Under the pieces are notes generated by a model that saw only the letters and a list, made by a program, of their open reading frames with translations, was not told where the DNA came from and did not search any database. Below, piece by piece: positions 35,292-45,362 of a stretch of DNA of 64,000 nt. The stretch covers positions 59,483 through 123,482 of the forward strand of contig JAJRTR010000111.1 in NCBI GenBank assembly GCA_024278215.1, written 5' to 3'. Numbering within the stretch: the first letter of the stretch is position 1; every line of letters begins with the position of its first letter. A program made the translations under genes and the position numbers. Origin of the DNA: a bacterium (GTDB lineage Bacteria > UBP15 > UBA6099 > JAJRTR01).

Positions 35292-37106
35292 TTATTTTTT
35301 TTCAACTTCGAGAATTGAAAGGAATGCTTCCTGCGGGATATCGACATTGCCGACGCTTTTCATGCGTTTTTTACCTTCCTTCTGCTTCTCGAGCAGTTTG
35401 CGTTTACGGGTGATGTCGCCGCCGTAGCATTTGGCGGTAACATTTTTGCGGATGGCCGGAATAGTCTCGCGCGAGATAATCCTGCTGCCGACAGCCGCCT
35501 GGAGTGGCACCTGGAACATGTGGCGGGGGATCAGCTTGCGGAGCTTCTCGACGATGCGGCGGCCCTTGTGATAGGCGGATTCGCTGTGGACTATCATGCT
35601 GAGCGAATCGACTTTCTTTTCACCCACGAGTATATCCAGCTTGCAGAGTTTCGAGGGCCGGTACGAGTCGTATTGATAGTCCAGAGATGCGAAACCTCGC
35701 GAGCACGACTTGAGCTTGTCGAAGAAATCGAATATCACTTCGCTCAGCGGGATGAGATAAACGATCTTGACGCGCATCTCGGATATGTAATCCATCGAAA
35801 CGAATTCACCCCGCTTGTCTTTTGCCAGTTCCATCACCGGGCCGATGTATTCCTCGGGCGTGAGAATCTGCGCGCGGACAAACGGCTCCTCGATCTTATC
35901 GATTTTTACATTTTCCGGGTACTCGCTCGGGTTCTTGATTTCGATGGGTTCCTCGCCGTAGACAGTCACCCTGTACATGACGGTGGGAGCGGTGGCGACG
36001 AGGCTGATGTCGTACTCGCGTTCGAGCCGCTCCTGGATGATGTCCATGTGGAAGAGTCCGAGGAAGCCGCAGCGGAACCCGAATCCGAGAACCGCGGACG
36101 ATTCCGGTTCGTAGACGAGTGCGGAGTCGTTGAGCGCGAGTTTTTCGAGCGCGTCGCGCAGGTCTTCATATTTGTCGCTGTCTGTTGAGAAGTAGCCGCA
36201 GTATACCATCGGCTGAATGCCGCGGTAACCCGGCAGAGGTTCCAGTGCCGGGTTCGCCGCGTCGGTCACAGTGTCGCCGACTTTGAGTTCTTTTATATTT
36301 TTCACGCCCGCGATCACGTAGCCGACATCACCCGACTCGAGCTTTTCGCAGGGTGTCATGTCCGGCGCGAAAACGCCTACTTCGTTTACTTCGCAGTCCC
36401 GCCCGGCCGCCATGAAGTTTATAGTCGAGCCGGCCCGGATGACACCTGTGAACATGCGCACATAGGCGATGGCGCCGCGATATTTATCATAATGCGAATC
36501 GAATATGAGACCCCGCGCGAGCCCCTTTTCGATCTTCGGCGGCGGCACATATTTCACAATCGCCTCCATGAGCTCACTGATGCCGATACCCTCTTTTGCG
36601 CTTACGAGCACCGCATTGTCGCTGTCTATGCCGAGAACCAGTTCGAGTTCGTCCTTCACGCGCTGCGGGTCGGCGGTGGGGAGGTCGATTTTGTTTATCA
36701 CCGGAACGATCACAAGGTCGTTTTCCTGAGCGAGGTGGAAGTTGGCCACAGTCTGCGCTTCGACGCCCTGGGCGGCGTCCACGACGAGCAACACACCTTC
36801 GCAGGCAGCCAGGCTGCGCGACACTTCGTAGGAGAAGTCGACGTGCCCCGGCGTGTCGATGAGATTAAGACGATAACAGTTACCGTCGTCGGCTTTGTAA
36901 TCTATGCGGACCGCCTGGAGTTTCACAGTTACACCGCGCTCGCGCTCGACCTCGAGCCGGTCGAGATACTGAGGCCGGAACGCGCGCGAATCCACCGAAT
37001 TCGTCATCTGAAGGATACGGTCAGCCAGCGTTGATTTGCCGTGGTCGACATGCGCTATTATCGAAAAATTTCTTATATTATCTCTGCTTACATTGTTTGA
37101 CAGCAT
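35292..37106 (-). CDS. lepA: Elongation factor 4 (LepA)
   Basis: A ribosome back-translocase/biogenesis GTPase of 604 residues. G motifs are [14 protein letters not shown] (G1), [15 protein letters not shown] (G3) and NKIDLP (G4). EF4-specific C-terminal segments include [22 protein letters not shown] (in part), [11 protein letters not shown] and the basic tail [25 protein letters not shown] 37106 is chosen over 37136 because [20 protein letters not shown] is the usual N-terminus and GGAG precedes it. It lies upstream of hemW with a 44-base gap. Confidence 0.97.
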   Translation of the reverse strand: MLSNNVSRDNIRNFSIIAHVDHGKSTLADRILQMTNSVDSRAFRPQYLDRLEVERERGVTVKLQAVRIDYKADDGNCYRLNLIDTPGHVDFSYEVSRSLAACEGVLLVVDAAQGVEAQTVANFHLAQENDLVIVPVINKIDLPTADPQRVKDELELVLGIDSDNAVLVSAKEGIGISELMEAIVKYVPPPKIEKGLARGLIFDSHYDKYRGAIAYVRMFTGVIRAGSTINFMAAGRDCEVNEVGVFAPDMTPCEKLESGDVGYVIAGVKNIKELKVGDTVTDAANPALEPLPGYRGIQPMVYCGYFSTDSDKYEDLRDALEKLALNDSALVYEPESSAVLGFGFRCGFLGLFHMDIIQERLEREYDISLVATAPTVMYRVTVYGEEPIEIKNPSEYPENVKIDKIEEPFVRAQILTPEEYIGPVMELAKDKRGEFVSMDYISEMRVKIVYLIPLSEVIFDFFDKLKSCSRGFASLDYQYDSYRPSKLCKLDILVGEKKVDSLSMIVHSESAYHKGRRIVEKLRKLIPRHMFQVPLQAAVGSRIISRETIPAIRKNVTAKCYGGDITRKRKLLEKQKEGKKRMKSVGNVDIPQEAFLSILEVEKK

Positions 37107-37215
37107 TATGTTCTCCGCCCCGCGCGGGGCTATCACCCGAATTGTTTAAAAATGCGGACGATATATTCCAACGATGGATTATGGGCGTTTGGAGGTCGGT
37201 TTTCAAGTAATATGG

Positions 37216-38880
37216 TTAGTCGGAAGGTTTATCTGACGGCGTTTTTCTGCCGAATCGGGTTTTGACCATGTCGACGACTTCGTCGATTTCTTTGATCCTG
37301 AAGATTTTGCCCGCGCCGAGATAAACCACTGCTCCCGTGCTGCCGCCTGCGAGCAGCCTGACGATGGGATCGAAACCGACGAGCGCATGGTCGACAAACC
37401 AGCAGGCCGCCGCCATGGGAACCGCCGCCGCGCTGACACGTGCAAGCGACATCACTATGGGCGCCAGACTCAGACCGGGCACGCGCCGCCTCAGCAGCGC
37501 CGTCAGAGTGACGAAATTGAATAGCGTACCTATCGACACCGACAGCGCCACGCCGCCGTACGACAGTCCTTTCAGGGCGACGCCGAGATAGAAAAACGGC
37601 GATATTCTGCAAACCAGCAGTAGCGGTTTCAGTACAATGAGCGTCTCCGCCGCCATTCTGCTTTCGACTATCCCCATGCTGAAGGGGACCGAGATGAAAA
37701 GAACGCTGAAGACGCCGACCAGGAACGGTGTGCGCGTGTCCTGCATCGAGTAGAAACCCCGGCTGACGATAGTAAGTGCAGTGTGGCCGGGCAGCCCGAC
37801 GGCGTAGAAGGCGAGAGCGAATGCCGTCGCGCGGCAGTCTGCGACAGTGAATTCGCCGCCGCCGAACAATACCCTCGTTATCGGCTCGCCGAGCACGAGG
37901 AACGCGACCATCGAGGGCAGCGCGAAAGCGAATGTGGTGTTCACGCCGCGCGTGAGAGTCGACCTGAATTCCGCCATCTTTCCGCCGCCCGCCTGCCGCG
38001 ACAACGTCGGGAATATCGCCATCGATATGGCGTTTCCGAATATCCCCAGGGGCAGCAGCAGAAGCCGTACACCGCCCGAAAGTGCGCTCACCGCCCCTTC
38101 GCCCATCAGCGAACCGAATGTGTTTGGAAGTATCAGCAGATTCACCTGTGAAACGGATAGCCCGAGCATGGCGGGCAGGAACAGCTTCAGCATTTTTTTC
38201 ACAGCCGGGTTGCCCGCGCCTATCGTGGGGATGTATCGCACACCCTTCGCGTATATCACCGGCGCCTGCACGAGAAGCATCGAGAACGCACCCGCCAGCA
38301 CACCGTAGGCGAGGCTGCGGATCCCGTATATCTCGTGAAAAAGCACCGCCGCGGTAATTATGCCGATGTTGTGCATGCACCATGCGATGGCCGGGGCGGC
38401 GAAGTGGTCGTGCGCGTTCAATATGCCGTTGAATAATGCCGACAGCGACGTCAGCACAACCATCGGAAATATTATCCTGATGATGGTGACGCACAACTCG
38501 AAGGTCTTCGGGTCGTCTTTGAATCCGGGCACGAGCACCGACGCGAGCTGCGGCGCGAAAATCATGCCCAGCATGACACAGACACCTACGAAAAGTACTG
38601 TGATGGTCGCGATGGCCGAGGCCAGCGAGTGCGCGTCTTTTTCTTTGCCCTTCTGCAGGAGTTCCGAGTAGACGGGGATGAAAGCGACGGTCATCGCGCC
38701 GCCGGAAGCGAGAATATAGAGCAGGTCGGAAACAGCGAACGCGCCGAAAAAGGCGTCCGTCTCGTAGCCGCGACCAAAGTAGTAGAATATGGTTTTATAG
38801 CGGATATACCCTAACAGGCGGCTGACGATCATGCCGCCCATTACGATGGCTGCCGCTTTTTTTACGCTTCCGGTTGTCAA
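37216..38880 (-). CDS. murJ: Lipid II flippase MurJ
   Basis: A MOP-superfamily flippase of 554 residues and about 14 membrane helices that moves lipid II for peptidoglycan synthesis. MurJ motifs are GGMIVSRLLGYIRYK at the N-terminus, AFFGAFAVSDLLYILASGGAM, FIPVYSELL, FPMVVLTSLSALFNGILNAHDHFAAPA and RGFYSMQDTRTPFLVG. The start is TTG at 38880; no upstream ATG exists and GAGG lies 11 nt before it. The leader carries repeat copy D 45 nt upstream. Confidence 0.94.
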   Translation of the reverse strand: MTTGSVKKAAAIVMGGMIVSRLLGYIRYKTIFYYFGRGYETDAFFGAFAVSDLLYILASGGAMTVAFIPVYSELLQKGKEKDAHSLASAIATITVLFVGVCVMLGMIFAPQLASVLVPGFKDDPKTFELCVTIIRIIFPMVVLTSLSALFNGILNAHDHFAAPAIAWCMHNIGIITAAVLFHEIYGIRSLAYGVLAGAFSMLLVQAPVIYAKGVRYIPTIGAGNPAVKKMLKLFLPAMLGLSVSQVNLLILPNTFGSLMGEGAVSALSGGVRLLLLPLGIFGNAISMAIFPTLSRQAGGGKMAEFRSTLTRGVNTTFAFALPSMVAFLVLGEPITRVLFGGGEFTVADCRATAFALAFYAVGLPGHTALTIVSRGFYSMQDTRTPFLVGVFSVLFISVPFSMGIVESRMAAETLIVLKPLLLVCRISPFFYLGVALKGLSYGGVALSVSIGTLFNFVTLTALLRRRVPGLSLAPIVMSLARVSAAAVPMAAACWFVDHALVGFDPIVRLLAGGSTGAVVYLGAGKIFRIKEIDEVVDMVKTRFGRKTPSDKPSD

Positions 38881-38925
38881 ATATCTGTTTGCCTCGTTTG
38901 ACTTCGATAGCTGCTACCTGTCATG

Positions 38926-38973
38926 TAGCCAATCGCAAAATACGATTCGGCCGTGGTCGGCTGCAATTGGCTC
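38926..38973 (-). repeat. Leader-associated structured repeat, copy D (before murJ)
   Basis: A minimal form: on the minus strand, GAGCCAATTGCAGCCGACCACGG is joined directly to CCGAATCGTATTTTGCGATTGGCTA (quoted in part). The left terminal arm runs straight into the right-hand module, and the arms pair with each other. It points to murJ, whose TTG start is 45 nt further on. Confidence 0.7.
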
Positions 38974-39124
38974 AATGACGATGGCTTTGCCGAAAAGTTT
39001 TCATTGCTTACTGCCATACGTACGAAAACACCTGTCGCTATTGTAATAATCTCCATTTTCGCAACAAGTTAATTGTCAGGAATCATGATTGCGGCTGCGG
39101 AGTTGGCGCGTCGCAGGGACCGGG

Positions 39125-40327
39125 TCAGGCGTCGTTGTCTATGCGCCGAAGCATGTCGATGGCCATCTGGAGAGAAACGGCGAGTGATTCGGGCCTGATG
39201 TGCTCGATTGTGTCGTAGCGCGTGTGGTAGTTGGGCACGAGCTTACTGGTGTCCTGGCACAATAAGGTAGTGCAGCTTATGCCCCTGCGTGAAAATTCCG
39301 TGCCGTCGGACGCGCCGAGTGGGATGTTTGTAGTGATGAGCGGCCACTTGTGATCCCGCGCTATATCCTGTGCCATCTTTATAAGATACGGGTCGTGCTT
39401 CGCGCCCGTGCAGATTTCGCGGGTAATGACCGATAGGAACTTTTCGTCGTAGATGCCGTCGAATATCACGGCGTGTGTTTTCACGGCTTTTAGTTCTTCG
39501 AGGTGTTTTTTTACATAGGCGCGCGCGCCGCGCAGTCCGCCTTCTTCACATGAAGCGCCGTAGAGAACGACTTCCGTGTTCTCGGGGAAGAATTCACCGT
39601 TCGACTTCGCGTCGGCCAGATACCTGCCCAGCCCGGCGGCGATACTCACGCCCGCCATGTCGTCCATAGCGCCCGGCACAGGCACATAAGTGTGGAAGAA
39701 GAGAAACAGAGCGGCGACGGGATAGAAACCCATGCAGACAAAGCCGAGTACGGTATAGACATGCGCGTCCGCGCCGCCCGTGAAGTACGCTATCGTCTTC
39801 GCCGTGCAGACGCCCGCCGTGAATAAAATTCCGAGCACTCCCACGATCATGACCGGTATCGCCGCGTTCTTTAGAAACAGCCAGAGATTGAATTCATAAG
39901 CCGAGTCGATGTGGCCGCACACTATCAGACGCTTTCGGACCTCTCCGCGCGGCTTGATCGTCCCCAGTACATTTTCCCCTTCCCGCTCGGGAAAGAGGAA
40001 ATCGAGATATTCTTTATACCTGACGAATTCGAATATGAAAATGCTTGTCGCGAAGAGAGCGAACACTGCCGCCGCGGGCGGGAAAAACCAGTAGAACACT
40101 AACGCCAGAAGGAACGAGCCTACAAGCATGGGGAAAAAACCAAGGAACGCCGTCGGGTGGCAGGTGTATTTTTCGAGATCGACGCGGTCGCATACCGGCT
40201 TCCATTCGTCGGCCATGAAATGTGCCAGTTTTCGCTCCGCGTCGCTGCACGACTCGCGCGGCCCGATGTCTCGAATCACTCTGTCGATGAGTTTGTACAT
40301 GTAGTCCTTATATTTGTCTGCGATCAT
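39125..40327 (-). CDS. Membrane-embedded M28-family zinc aminopeptidase
   Basis: A 400-residue protein with an M28 di-zinc catalytic core. Metal ligands are CGHIDSAYE (His-x-Asp), PGAMDDMAG, SCEEGGLRG (Glu-Glu), FDGIYD and NYHTRYDTI. Two membrane helices (about 60-82 and 86-107) come before the first metal motif, and two more (about 160-185 and 195-217) lie between the first two. The catalytic domain is thus split by membrane segments, which recalls Ermp1-like or similar membrane M28 enzymes. The substrate is unknown. It stands alone upstream of the hicBA cassette. Confidence 0.85.
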   Translation of the reverse strand: MIADKYKDYMYKLIDRVIRDIGPRESCSDAERKLAHFMADEWKPVCDRVDLEKYTCHPTAFLGFFPMLVGSFLLALVFYWFFPPAAAVFALFATSIFIFEFVRYKEYLDFLFPEREGENVLGTIKPRGEVRKRLIVCGHIDSAYEFNLWLFLKNAAIPVMIVGVLGILFTAGVCTAKTIAYFTGGADAHVYTVLGFVCMGFYPVAALFLFFHTYVPVPGAMDDMAGVSIAAGLGRYLADAKSNGEFFPENTEVVLYGASCEEGGLRGARAYVKKHLEELKAVKTHAVIFDGIYDEKFLSVITREICTGAKHDPYLIKMAQDIARDHKWPLITTNIPLGASDGTEFSRRGISCTTLLCQDTSKLVPNYHTRYDTIEHIRPESLAVSLQMAIDMLRRIDNDA

Positions 40328-40412
40328 AAAAGGTTCCTCGAATGAATTCCGCCGCAGGAGTTCACAAGGTGCAGCGGGCCACGTAAATTAATAGTATGCA
40401 GACTGTATAAAG

Positions 40413-40435
40413 GCAAGTTGCGGCGATTTCAACAT
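40413..40435 (+). repeat. Left 23-bp direct repeat flanking hicBA
   Basis: GCAAGTTGCGGCGATTTCAACAT. The same sequence with one change (A to G) is at 41032-41054. Together they bracket the hicBA genes and promoter, 596 bp apart. Confidence 0.75.
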
Positions 40436-40478
40436 GAGATATGCCGCCTGCACCTCCATAGATGCACATACGCAGCTA

Positions 40479-40507
40479 TTGCCATAATCCGGTCGCATAC
40501 GTATACT
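40479..40507 (+). promoter_or_regulatory. Sigma-70 promoter of hicBA
   Basis: TTGCCA (40479-40484) and TATACT (40502-40507) with a 17-bp spacer, 31 nt before hicB. The -10 region overlaps ATACGTAT, a perfect palindrome that could be the autoregulatory operator. Confidence 0.6.
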
Positions 40508-40538
40508 GGAAATGAGATCATCTCAGCAGGAGGACCGG

Positions 40539-40742
40539 ATGAAAATAAAAGTAGTTGTGCATGAAGCTGAAGAAGGCGGCTACTGGGCCGAAGTTCCGGC
40601 AATCCCCGGTTGCGCCACTCAGGGTGATACTTTTGAGGAACTCCTCCAGAACCTGTATGAAGCAATCGAGGGCTGCCTGTCTATTGATATTGACTTGCCT
40701 GAGAATGTGGACAGGAGTCGAATATTCGAGATTGCTGTATGA
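40539..40742 (+). CDS. hicB: HicB-type antitoxin
   Basis: A 67-residue protein with the HicB partial RNase-H fold: KVVVHEAEEGGYWAEVPAIPGCATQGDT (in part) then EELLQNLYEAIEGCL. It neutralises HicA in a type II toxin-antitoxin system. It lacks a C-terminal DNA-binding domain, as short HicBs often do. GGAGG precedes the ATG. hicB comes first, the reverse of canonical hicAB, and its stop overlaps hicA by four bases. Confidence 0.92.
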   Translation: MKIKVVVHEAEEGGYWAEVPAIPGCATQGDTFEELLQNLYEAIEGCLSIDIDLPENVDRSRIFEIAV

Positions 40743-40945
40743 AGGCTGTAACAGGAAAAGATTTTGCCGGAGCGCTGGAGCGTAATGGCTGGGAATTATT
40801 GAGGGTGAAAGGTAGTCATCATATTTATGGAAAGAAAGATAATAACGTACGAATATCGGTTCCGATACATGGTAACAAATCTTTGAAAAAGGGCCTTATA
40901 AATCATTTTCTTAAAATGGCGGGGTTGGAAGAAAAAGACATCTGA
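40739..40945 (+). CDS. hicA: HicA mRNA interferase toxin
   Basis: A 68-residue double-stranded RNA-binding-fold toxin: MKAVTGKDFAGALERNGWELLRVKGSHHIY (in part), with the catalytic His in GSHHIYG and a basic C-terminal half (HGNKSLKKGLINHFLK). It cleaves mRNA when free of HicB. Translationally coupled to hicB (ATGA). The pair is bracketed by 23-bp direct repeats, which suggests it arrived as a cassette. Confidence 0.93.
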   Translation: MKAVTGKDFAGALERNGWELLRVKGSHHIYGKKDNNVRISVPIHGNKSLKKGLINHFLKMAGLEEKDI

Positions 40946-41031
40946 AAACAAATCCACTGATTTTTAATCTCATTATTAGCATTTCTTAACCACCACTGCG
41001 CAGGATTTCAGTCGCAATATATTAAATCGTT

Positions 41032-41054
41032 GCAAGTTGCGGCGATTTCGACAT
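41032..41054 (+). repeat. Right 23-bp direct repeat flanking hicBA
   Basis: GCAAGTTGCGGCGATTTCGACAT, 22 of 23 bases identical to the left copy at 40413-40435. Confidence 0.75.
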
Positions 41055-41152
41055 TTAAAACAGTGAACGGTTTATTTGAAAAATAATGTTTGTATTCTCT
41101 GCGCTTCATTAAAATATAAAGTATCTGTACTTTGTAAATATGGAGATGCGTC

Positions 41153-43219
41153 ATGACGAAGAAAAAAAACAAGATAAACAAAAACATCAAACTGCCTGAA
41201 CTGCATTTCGGCAGCGAAATATGCAGCGACCCGGCCCGTGCCTGCGAACTCGAATGGCTCGAGACCAACGGAATCGGCGGTTTCGCCGCTTCGAGCATAC
41301 TCGGGATGAATACACGCAGGTATCACGGCCTGCTCGTGGCGGCGCTCGACCCGCCTTCGGGCCGCATGGTCGTCCTGTCGAAAATAGATGAGACGGTGCG
41401 GGCAGGCGACGACACGCTTGAACTGGCCACCAACCGGTATCCCGGCACTCTCGCGCCGCATGGATACGAACATATCGACTCCTTCAATCTCGATCCGTTC
41501 CCCCGATGGGTCTTTCGCGTGAAAGACTACCTGCTCGAAAAAACCGTTCTGTTGCTCAGGGGCTGCAATGCCGTCGCCGTAAGGTATCGCTGGCTGGACG
41601 CCGCGCGCAGGCCGCTATCGTTGCGCCCCGAAGGTTTTGAAATCTCGATGAGGCCGTTCGTCGCGTTCAGGGACTACCACCAGCTTATGCGCCGTAACCC
41701 GTATCACGAACCGGTGTTGTCAGGCGACGACGCCGGCGGCAGGGTTACGATGTCGCCGCGCTTCGAGGTTCCGGGTCTCTCGGCAATAATGCAGGGGCTC
41801 GAATACAGCGACAACCCCGTGTGGTACTACAACTTCGAATACGAGGTCGAGCGGAGGCGCGGACTCGACTACCAGGAGGACCTCGTGTCGCCGATAGTGT
41901 TGTCGGCAATCGGCGATTCCGCCGCGCATGTGCTGCTCTTCGCGATGGGAAACGAAACGCAACATTTGCTCGAAAGCAACACCGGCCAATCGCTGTCGGA
42001 GTTCTTTGACAGGCGCGCACGGGCTGAAAAGGAATATCGCGCGGGTCTTATCAGGGTATTCGACAAGCCGAAGGGAGCGACGAAAAGGATGTTGATCTCG
42101 GCGGACGCTTTCATTGTCGATCGCAAAGGCGGCGGCAAGTCCATACTGGCGGGCTATCCCTGGTTCACCGACTGGGGCCGCGACGCGATGATCGCTCTGC
42201 CGGGACTCACGCTCGCCACGGGCCGCTACGGTATCGCCCGCGACGTGCTGGCCACTTTCGCGTCGCACATCCACGACGGGCTCGTCCCTAACAGGTTCCC
42301 CGACAGCGGCGGCGCACCGGCCTACAACACGGTGGACGCATCTCTGTGGTATGTGATGGCGGTCGACTCGTATACACGCGCAACAAAGGATTTTCAATTC
42401 ATAAAGGATTCGCTCTGGGACGCGCTCGAAAACATATTACGTTGCTACAGAGAAGGTACTCATAACAATATCCACATGTCGGACGACGGCCTGATATGGG
42501 CGGGCGACCCGACAACGCAACTTACGTGGATGGACGCCAAGGTCGGCGACTGGGTATGCACACCGCGCCACGGCAAGGCGGTCGAGATCAACGCCCTGTG
42601 GTACAATGCGCTTCGTGTTATGGAGCGGCTTGCGGGCCGGGTCGGCGCGGACGGAGCACCTTACAGGAAACTGGCGAGGAAGGTCGGTCGTGAATTCTCG
42701 AAACAGTTCTGGAACCGCGAGGCAGGCTGTCTTTTCGACGTGATAAACGAAAACGGGCCTGACGACGCGGTGCGCCCGAACCAGATATTCGCGCTGTCGC
42801 TGCCGCGCGCGATGCTGCCGGCGGGCAAGCGCGCTAGTGTGCTCGATGTCGTCGAGAAACGGCTGCTCACACCGCGTGGACTGCGCAGTCTCGCGCCCGA
42901 ACATTCACTATATCGCGGCACATACGACGGCGATGTGACGGCGCGCGACGGCGCGTATCATAACGGCACGGTATGGGCCTGGCTGATGGGGCCTTATATC
43001 TCCGCGCTGCTGAATGTCAGGGGGAAAAACCCGGCGACGCTGAAAAAGGCAAAAACGCTGATCGCTGGAATGGAAAAACATATCGTCGAGGAAGCGGGGC
43101 TCAATCACGTGTCCGAGATATTCGACGGCGACGTCCCGCACACGCCGCGCGGCTGCTTCGCGCAGGCATGGAGCGTCGCGGAACTTCTGAGAGTGAAAAA
43201 GGAATTACACATAATTTGA
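41153..43219 (+). CDS. Glycogen debranching enzyme (amylo-alpha-1,6-glucosidase type, GH133)
   Basis: Removes alpha-1,6-linked glucosyl branches from glycogen or related glucans. The 688-residue protein has an N-terminal GDE domain (LEWLETNGIGGFAASSILGMNTRRYHGLLVAA, in part) and a C-terminal catalytic (alpha/alpha)6 domain with GYPWFTDWGRDAMIALPGL, NRFPDSGGAPAYNTVDASLW, WMDAKVGDWVCTPRHGKAVEINALWYN and YHNGTVWAWLMGPYI. This is the bacterial/archaeal single-activity type. GGAG sits 9 nt before the ATG. The start has a lysine-rich N-terminus (MTKKKNKINKN). No other glycogen gene is near. Confidence 0.92.
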   Translation: MTKKKNKINKNIKLPELHFGSEICSDPARACELEWLETNGIGGFAASSILGMNTRRYHGLLVAALDPPSGRMVVLSKIDETVRAGDDTLELATNRYPGTLAPHGYEHIDSFNLDPFPRWVFRVKDYLLEKTVLLLRGCNAVAVRYRWLDAARRPLSLRPEGFEISMRPFVAFRDYHQLMRRNPYHEPVLSGDDAGGRVTMSPRFEVPGLSAIMQGLEYSDNPVWYYNFEYEVERRRGLDYQEDLVSPIVLSAIGDSAAHVLLFAMGNETQHLLESNTGQSLSEFFDRRARAEKEYRAGLIRVFDKPKGATKRMLISADAFIVDRKGGGKSILAGYPWFTDWGRDAMIALPGLTLATGRYGIARDVLATFASHIHDGLVPNRFPDSGGAPAYNTVDASLWYVMAVDSYTRATKDFQFIKDSLWDALENILRCYREGTHNNIHMSDDGLIWAGDPTTQLTWMDAKVGDWVCTPRHGKAVEINALWYNALRVMERLAGRVGADGAPYRKLARKVGREFSKQFWNREAGCLFDVINENGPDDAVRPNQIFALSLPRAMLPAGKRASVLDVVEKRLLTPRGLRSLAPEHSLYRGTYDGDVTARDGAYHNGTVWAWLMGPYISALLNVRGKNPATLKKAKTLIAGMEKHIVEEAGLNHVSEIFDGDVPHTPRGCFAQAWSVAELLRVKKELHII

Positions 43220-43381
43220 TTCATGTGCAATAAACCGCGATTGACATTCGGCGACATATAATAAGCAGCGGCGGCGGCGGACTCATGCAGGGCGTTATTG
43301 TGCATTTCCGCCGACTTTCGCGACAATGGCCGGGCTGGGAAGCAGTATTGCACACGAATCATGATTTGAGGAGCAAATGTT

Positions 43382-44233
43382 ATGTTTCTGACAATAGGTG
43401 AACGACTCAACGCAACCCGCAAGGGTGTCGCAACCGCAATCAAAGAAAAAAATGTGGACTTCATTATAGAAGAGATAAATAAACAGCTCGACGGCGGCGC
43501 GGCGATGATAGACGTGAATGCGGGAATAAACCCGAAGCTCGAAAAAGAGAGTATGCGCTGGCTGGCGAAAGTCGTCGCGGGCGCGTGCGACACACCGCTG
43601 TGTCTGGATTCGCCCAACCCGGAAGTGATCAAAACCGCGGTCGAGGCTGTGCTCGAAACGCGCGGCGCGGAAGTGCCGGGCGGCTTTGAGATCGAAGTGA
43701 ATCTGCCTTGGCTGATGATCAATTCCGTCACGCTCGAAGATAAATCTTACGATGGGATCGTGCCGCTTCTTAAGGAATACAATTGTGCTGTGGTCGCGCT
43801 CTGTATGAAGTCGGGCGACGCGCCGGGTGGCACTGACGCGAGAATCAGTATCGGACGCGACCTCGTCGACAAACTTACAGCAGACGGCGTTCAGCCTGAG
43901 AAAATATACGTCGACCCACTCGTACTGCCCGTAGGCGTCGACACGACAAACGGTATGGCTGCAACGGAGATTATCCACAGTTTAAAATCGGAATTTGCGG
44001 GTTTGCGTTCGTGTTGCGGGCTCAGCAACATATCGTTCGGACTGCCGGTGCGCGCCGTCCTGAACAGGGTTTTCCTCACACTTATGATTTCTGCCGGGCT
44101 CGACTCCGCCATTCTTGATACCAGCGACAGAAAACTCATGTCAGCCGCCAGGGCCTCGCTGACAATGTGCGGAAAAGATGCCTTCTGCGCCGACTACATA
44201 TCCGCTTTCCGTTCCCAGCAACTCGAGGCGTAA
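43382..44233 (+). CDS. acsE: AcsE-like methyltetrahydrofolate:corrinoid methyltransferase
   Basis: A 283-residue pterin-binding TIM barrel. It begins LTIGERLNATRKGV, with GAAMIDVNAGINPKLEKESM for the pterin site, LCLDSPNPEVI, a substrate loop around ALCMKSGDAP, IYVDPLVLPVG and CGLSNISFGLPVRAVLNRVFL. Length and motifs follow AcsE, which passes the methyl of 5-methyl-THF to the corrinoid Fe-S protein in the Wood-Ljungdahl path. The rest of that path is not in the window. Related barrel methyltransferases serve demethylase systems, so the partner is open. It starts within a short AT-rich leader containing TATAAT at 43257. Confidence 0.85.
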   Translation: MFLTIGERLNATRKGVATAIKEKNVDFIIEEINKQLDGGAAMIDVNAGINPKLEKESMRWLAKVVAGACDTPLCLDSPNPEVIKTAVEAVLETRGAEVPGGFEIEVNLPWLMINSVTLEDKSYDGIVPLLKEYNCAVVALCMKSGDAPGGTDARISIGRDLVDKLTADGVQPEKIYVDPLVLPVGVDTTNGMAATEIIHSLKSEFAGLRSCCGLSNISFGLPVRAVLNRVFLTLMISAGLDSAILDTSDRKLMSAARASLTMCGKDAFCADYISAFRSQQLEA

Positions 44234-44244
44234 ACAGGATATAT

Positions 44245-45357
44245 TCAACTTGCCGGGTTGTCGCCGTCGTCTTTTTCGCCGGGCATCGAGGCTATGTGCA
44301 GTGTCTGTGTCGGGAACGCGAACTCGACGCCGAGCCTCTCGAATTCCTTCATAACTTTCAACATGAAATTCTGTTTGGCCTGTAGAAAATCCGCCCATAC
44401 CGTTGTTGCTGTAAAGCAATATACGAATATATTCAGGCTGCTGGGGCCGAACTCGTTGAACGTAACGAGGAAGAAGTCATTCCGGATATTATCGTCTTCC
44501 CTGATAATGGTTCTGACAGCTTCGACGGCTTTTTCCACTTTGTCTGCCGGTGTGTCGTAGGTGATGCCGATTGTCATCTTTATCCGGCGCTTTCTCATGC
44601 GCGACCAGTTATTGATGGCGGTGGTGGTGAAAGTCGCATTCGGCACGGTTATCAGGCTGTTGGCGAAAGTGCGGATTCGAGTCACGCGCATATTCACTTC
44701 CTCGACAGTACCTTCGACGCCGCCCATCTCGATCCAGTCGCCGACGTGGAACGGCTTGTCCACGAAGATTACGATGGACCCGAACAGGTTTGCGATAACA
44801 TCTTTCGAGGCAAGCGCGACGGCCATGCCGCCGAGACCGAGGCCGGCCAGCAGGCTCGAAACGGAGTAGCCCATGTTCTGGAGGAACAGCAGCGCGCCGA
44901 TGATTATAAGGAATGTTTTCGTGCTGCCGCGCACTATCGGGATAAGCTGATCGTCAAGGCGAGTCTCTGTCTCCGCAGCCTTCTTCGCCCATTCCGCCAT
45001 CAGGTCGTCGACGAGCAGTACCAGGAACCAGATTGTCAGCGCTATGGATGCACTTTTCAGTAACGCATTTATGAACTTGCGGACATCCAACGGTTCTACG
45101 GGCACCGGCAGAAAAGATATCGCGAGATAGATGCCGCCCAGCACACATGCCCAGCCGATGGGCTTTGCCAGCGACAGAAGCACTATGTCGTCTAGGCCGG
45201 TTTTCGTCTTTTTCGCGGCGACCTGCAATTTTGCAATCGCGACTCCCGCAAACCATTTGAGCAGAAAACCGCCCAGTATGCACAGGAAAGAATAAAGGAG
45301 CGCATCAAGGCTGATGTTAAATATTTCGTAATCGAATATGCTTTTTATATCACCCAT
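44245..45357 (-). CDS. MscS-family mechanosensitive channel (second of a tandem pair)
   Basis: A 370-residue membrane protein with about four helices before the MscS core. The pore helix region is LAGLGLGGMAVALASKDVIANLFGSIVIFVDKPFHVGDWI (in part), followed by the beta domain signature GTVEEVNMRVTRIRTFANSLITVPN. The protein opens to release solutes on osmotic down-shock. It is paralogous to the next gene and starts five bases past its stop, so the two form an operon. The C-terminal alpha/beta domain is intact. Confidence 0.93.
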   Translation of the reverse strand: MGDIKSIFDYEIFNISLDALLYSFLCILGGFLLKWFAGVAIAKLQVAAKKTKTGLDDIVLLSLAKPIGWACVLGGIYLAISFLPVPVEPLDVRKFINALLKSASIALTIWFLVLLVDDLMAEWAKKAAETETRLDDQLIPIVRGSTKTFLIIIGALLFLQNMGYSVSSLLAGLGLGGMAVALASKDVIANLFGSIVIFVDKPFHVGDWIEMGGVEGTVEEVNMRVTRIRTFANSLITVPNATFTTTAINNWSRMRKRRIKMTIGITYDTPADKVEKAVEAVRTIIREDDNIRNDFFLVTFNEFGPSSLNIFVYCFTATTVWADFLQAKQNFMLKVMKEFERLGVEFAFPTQTLHIASMPGEKDDGDNPAS

Positions 45358-45362
45358 AATCT

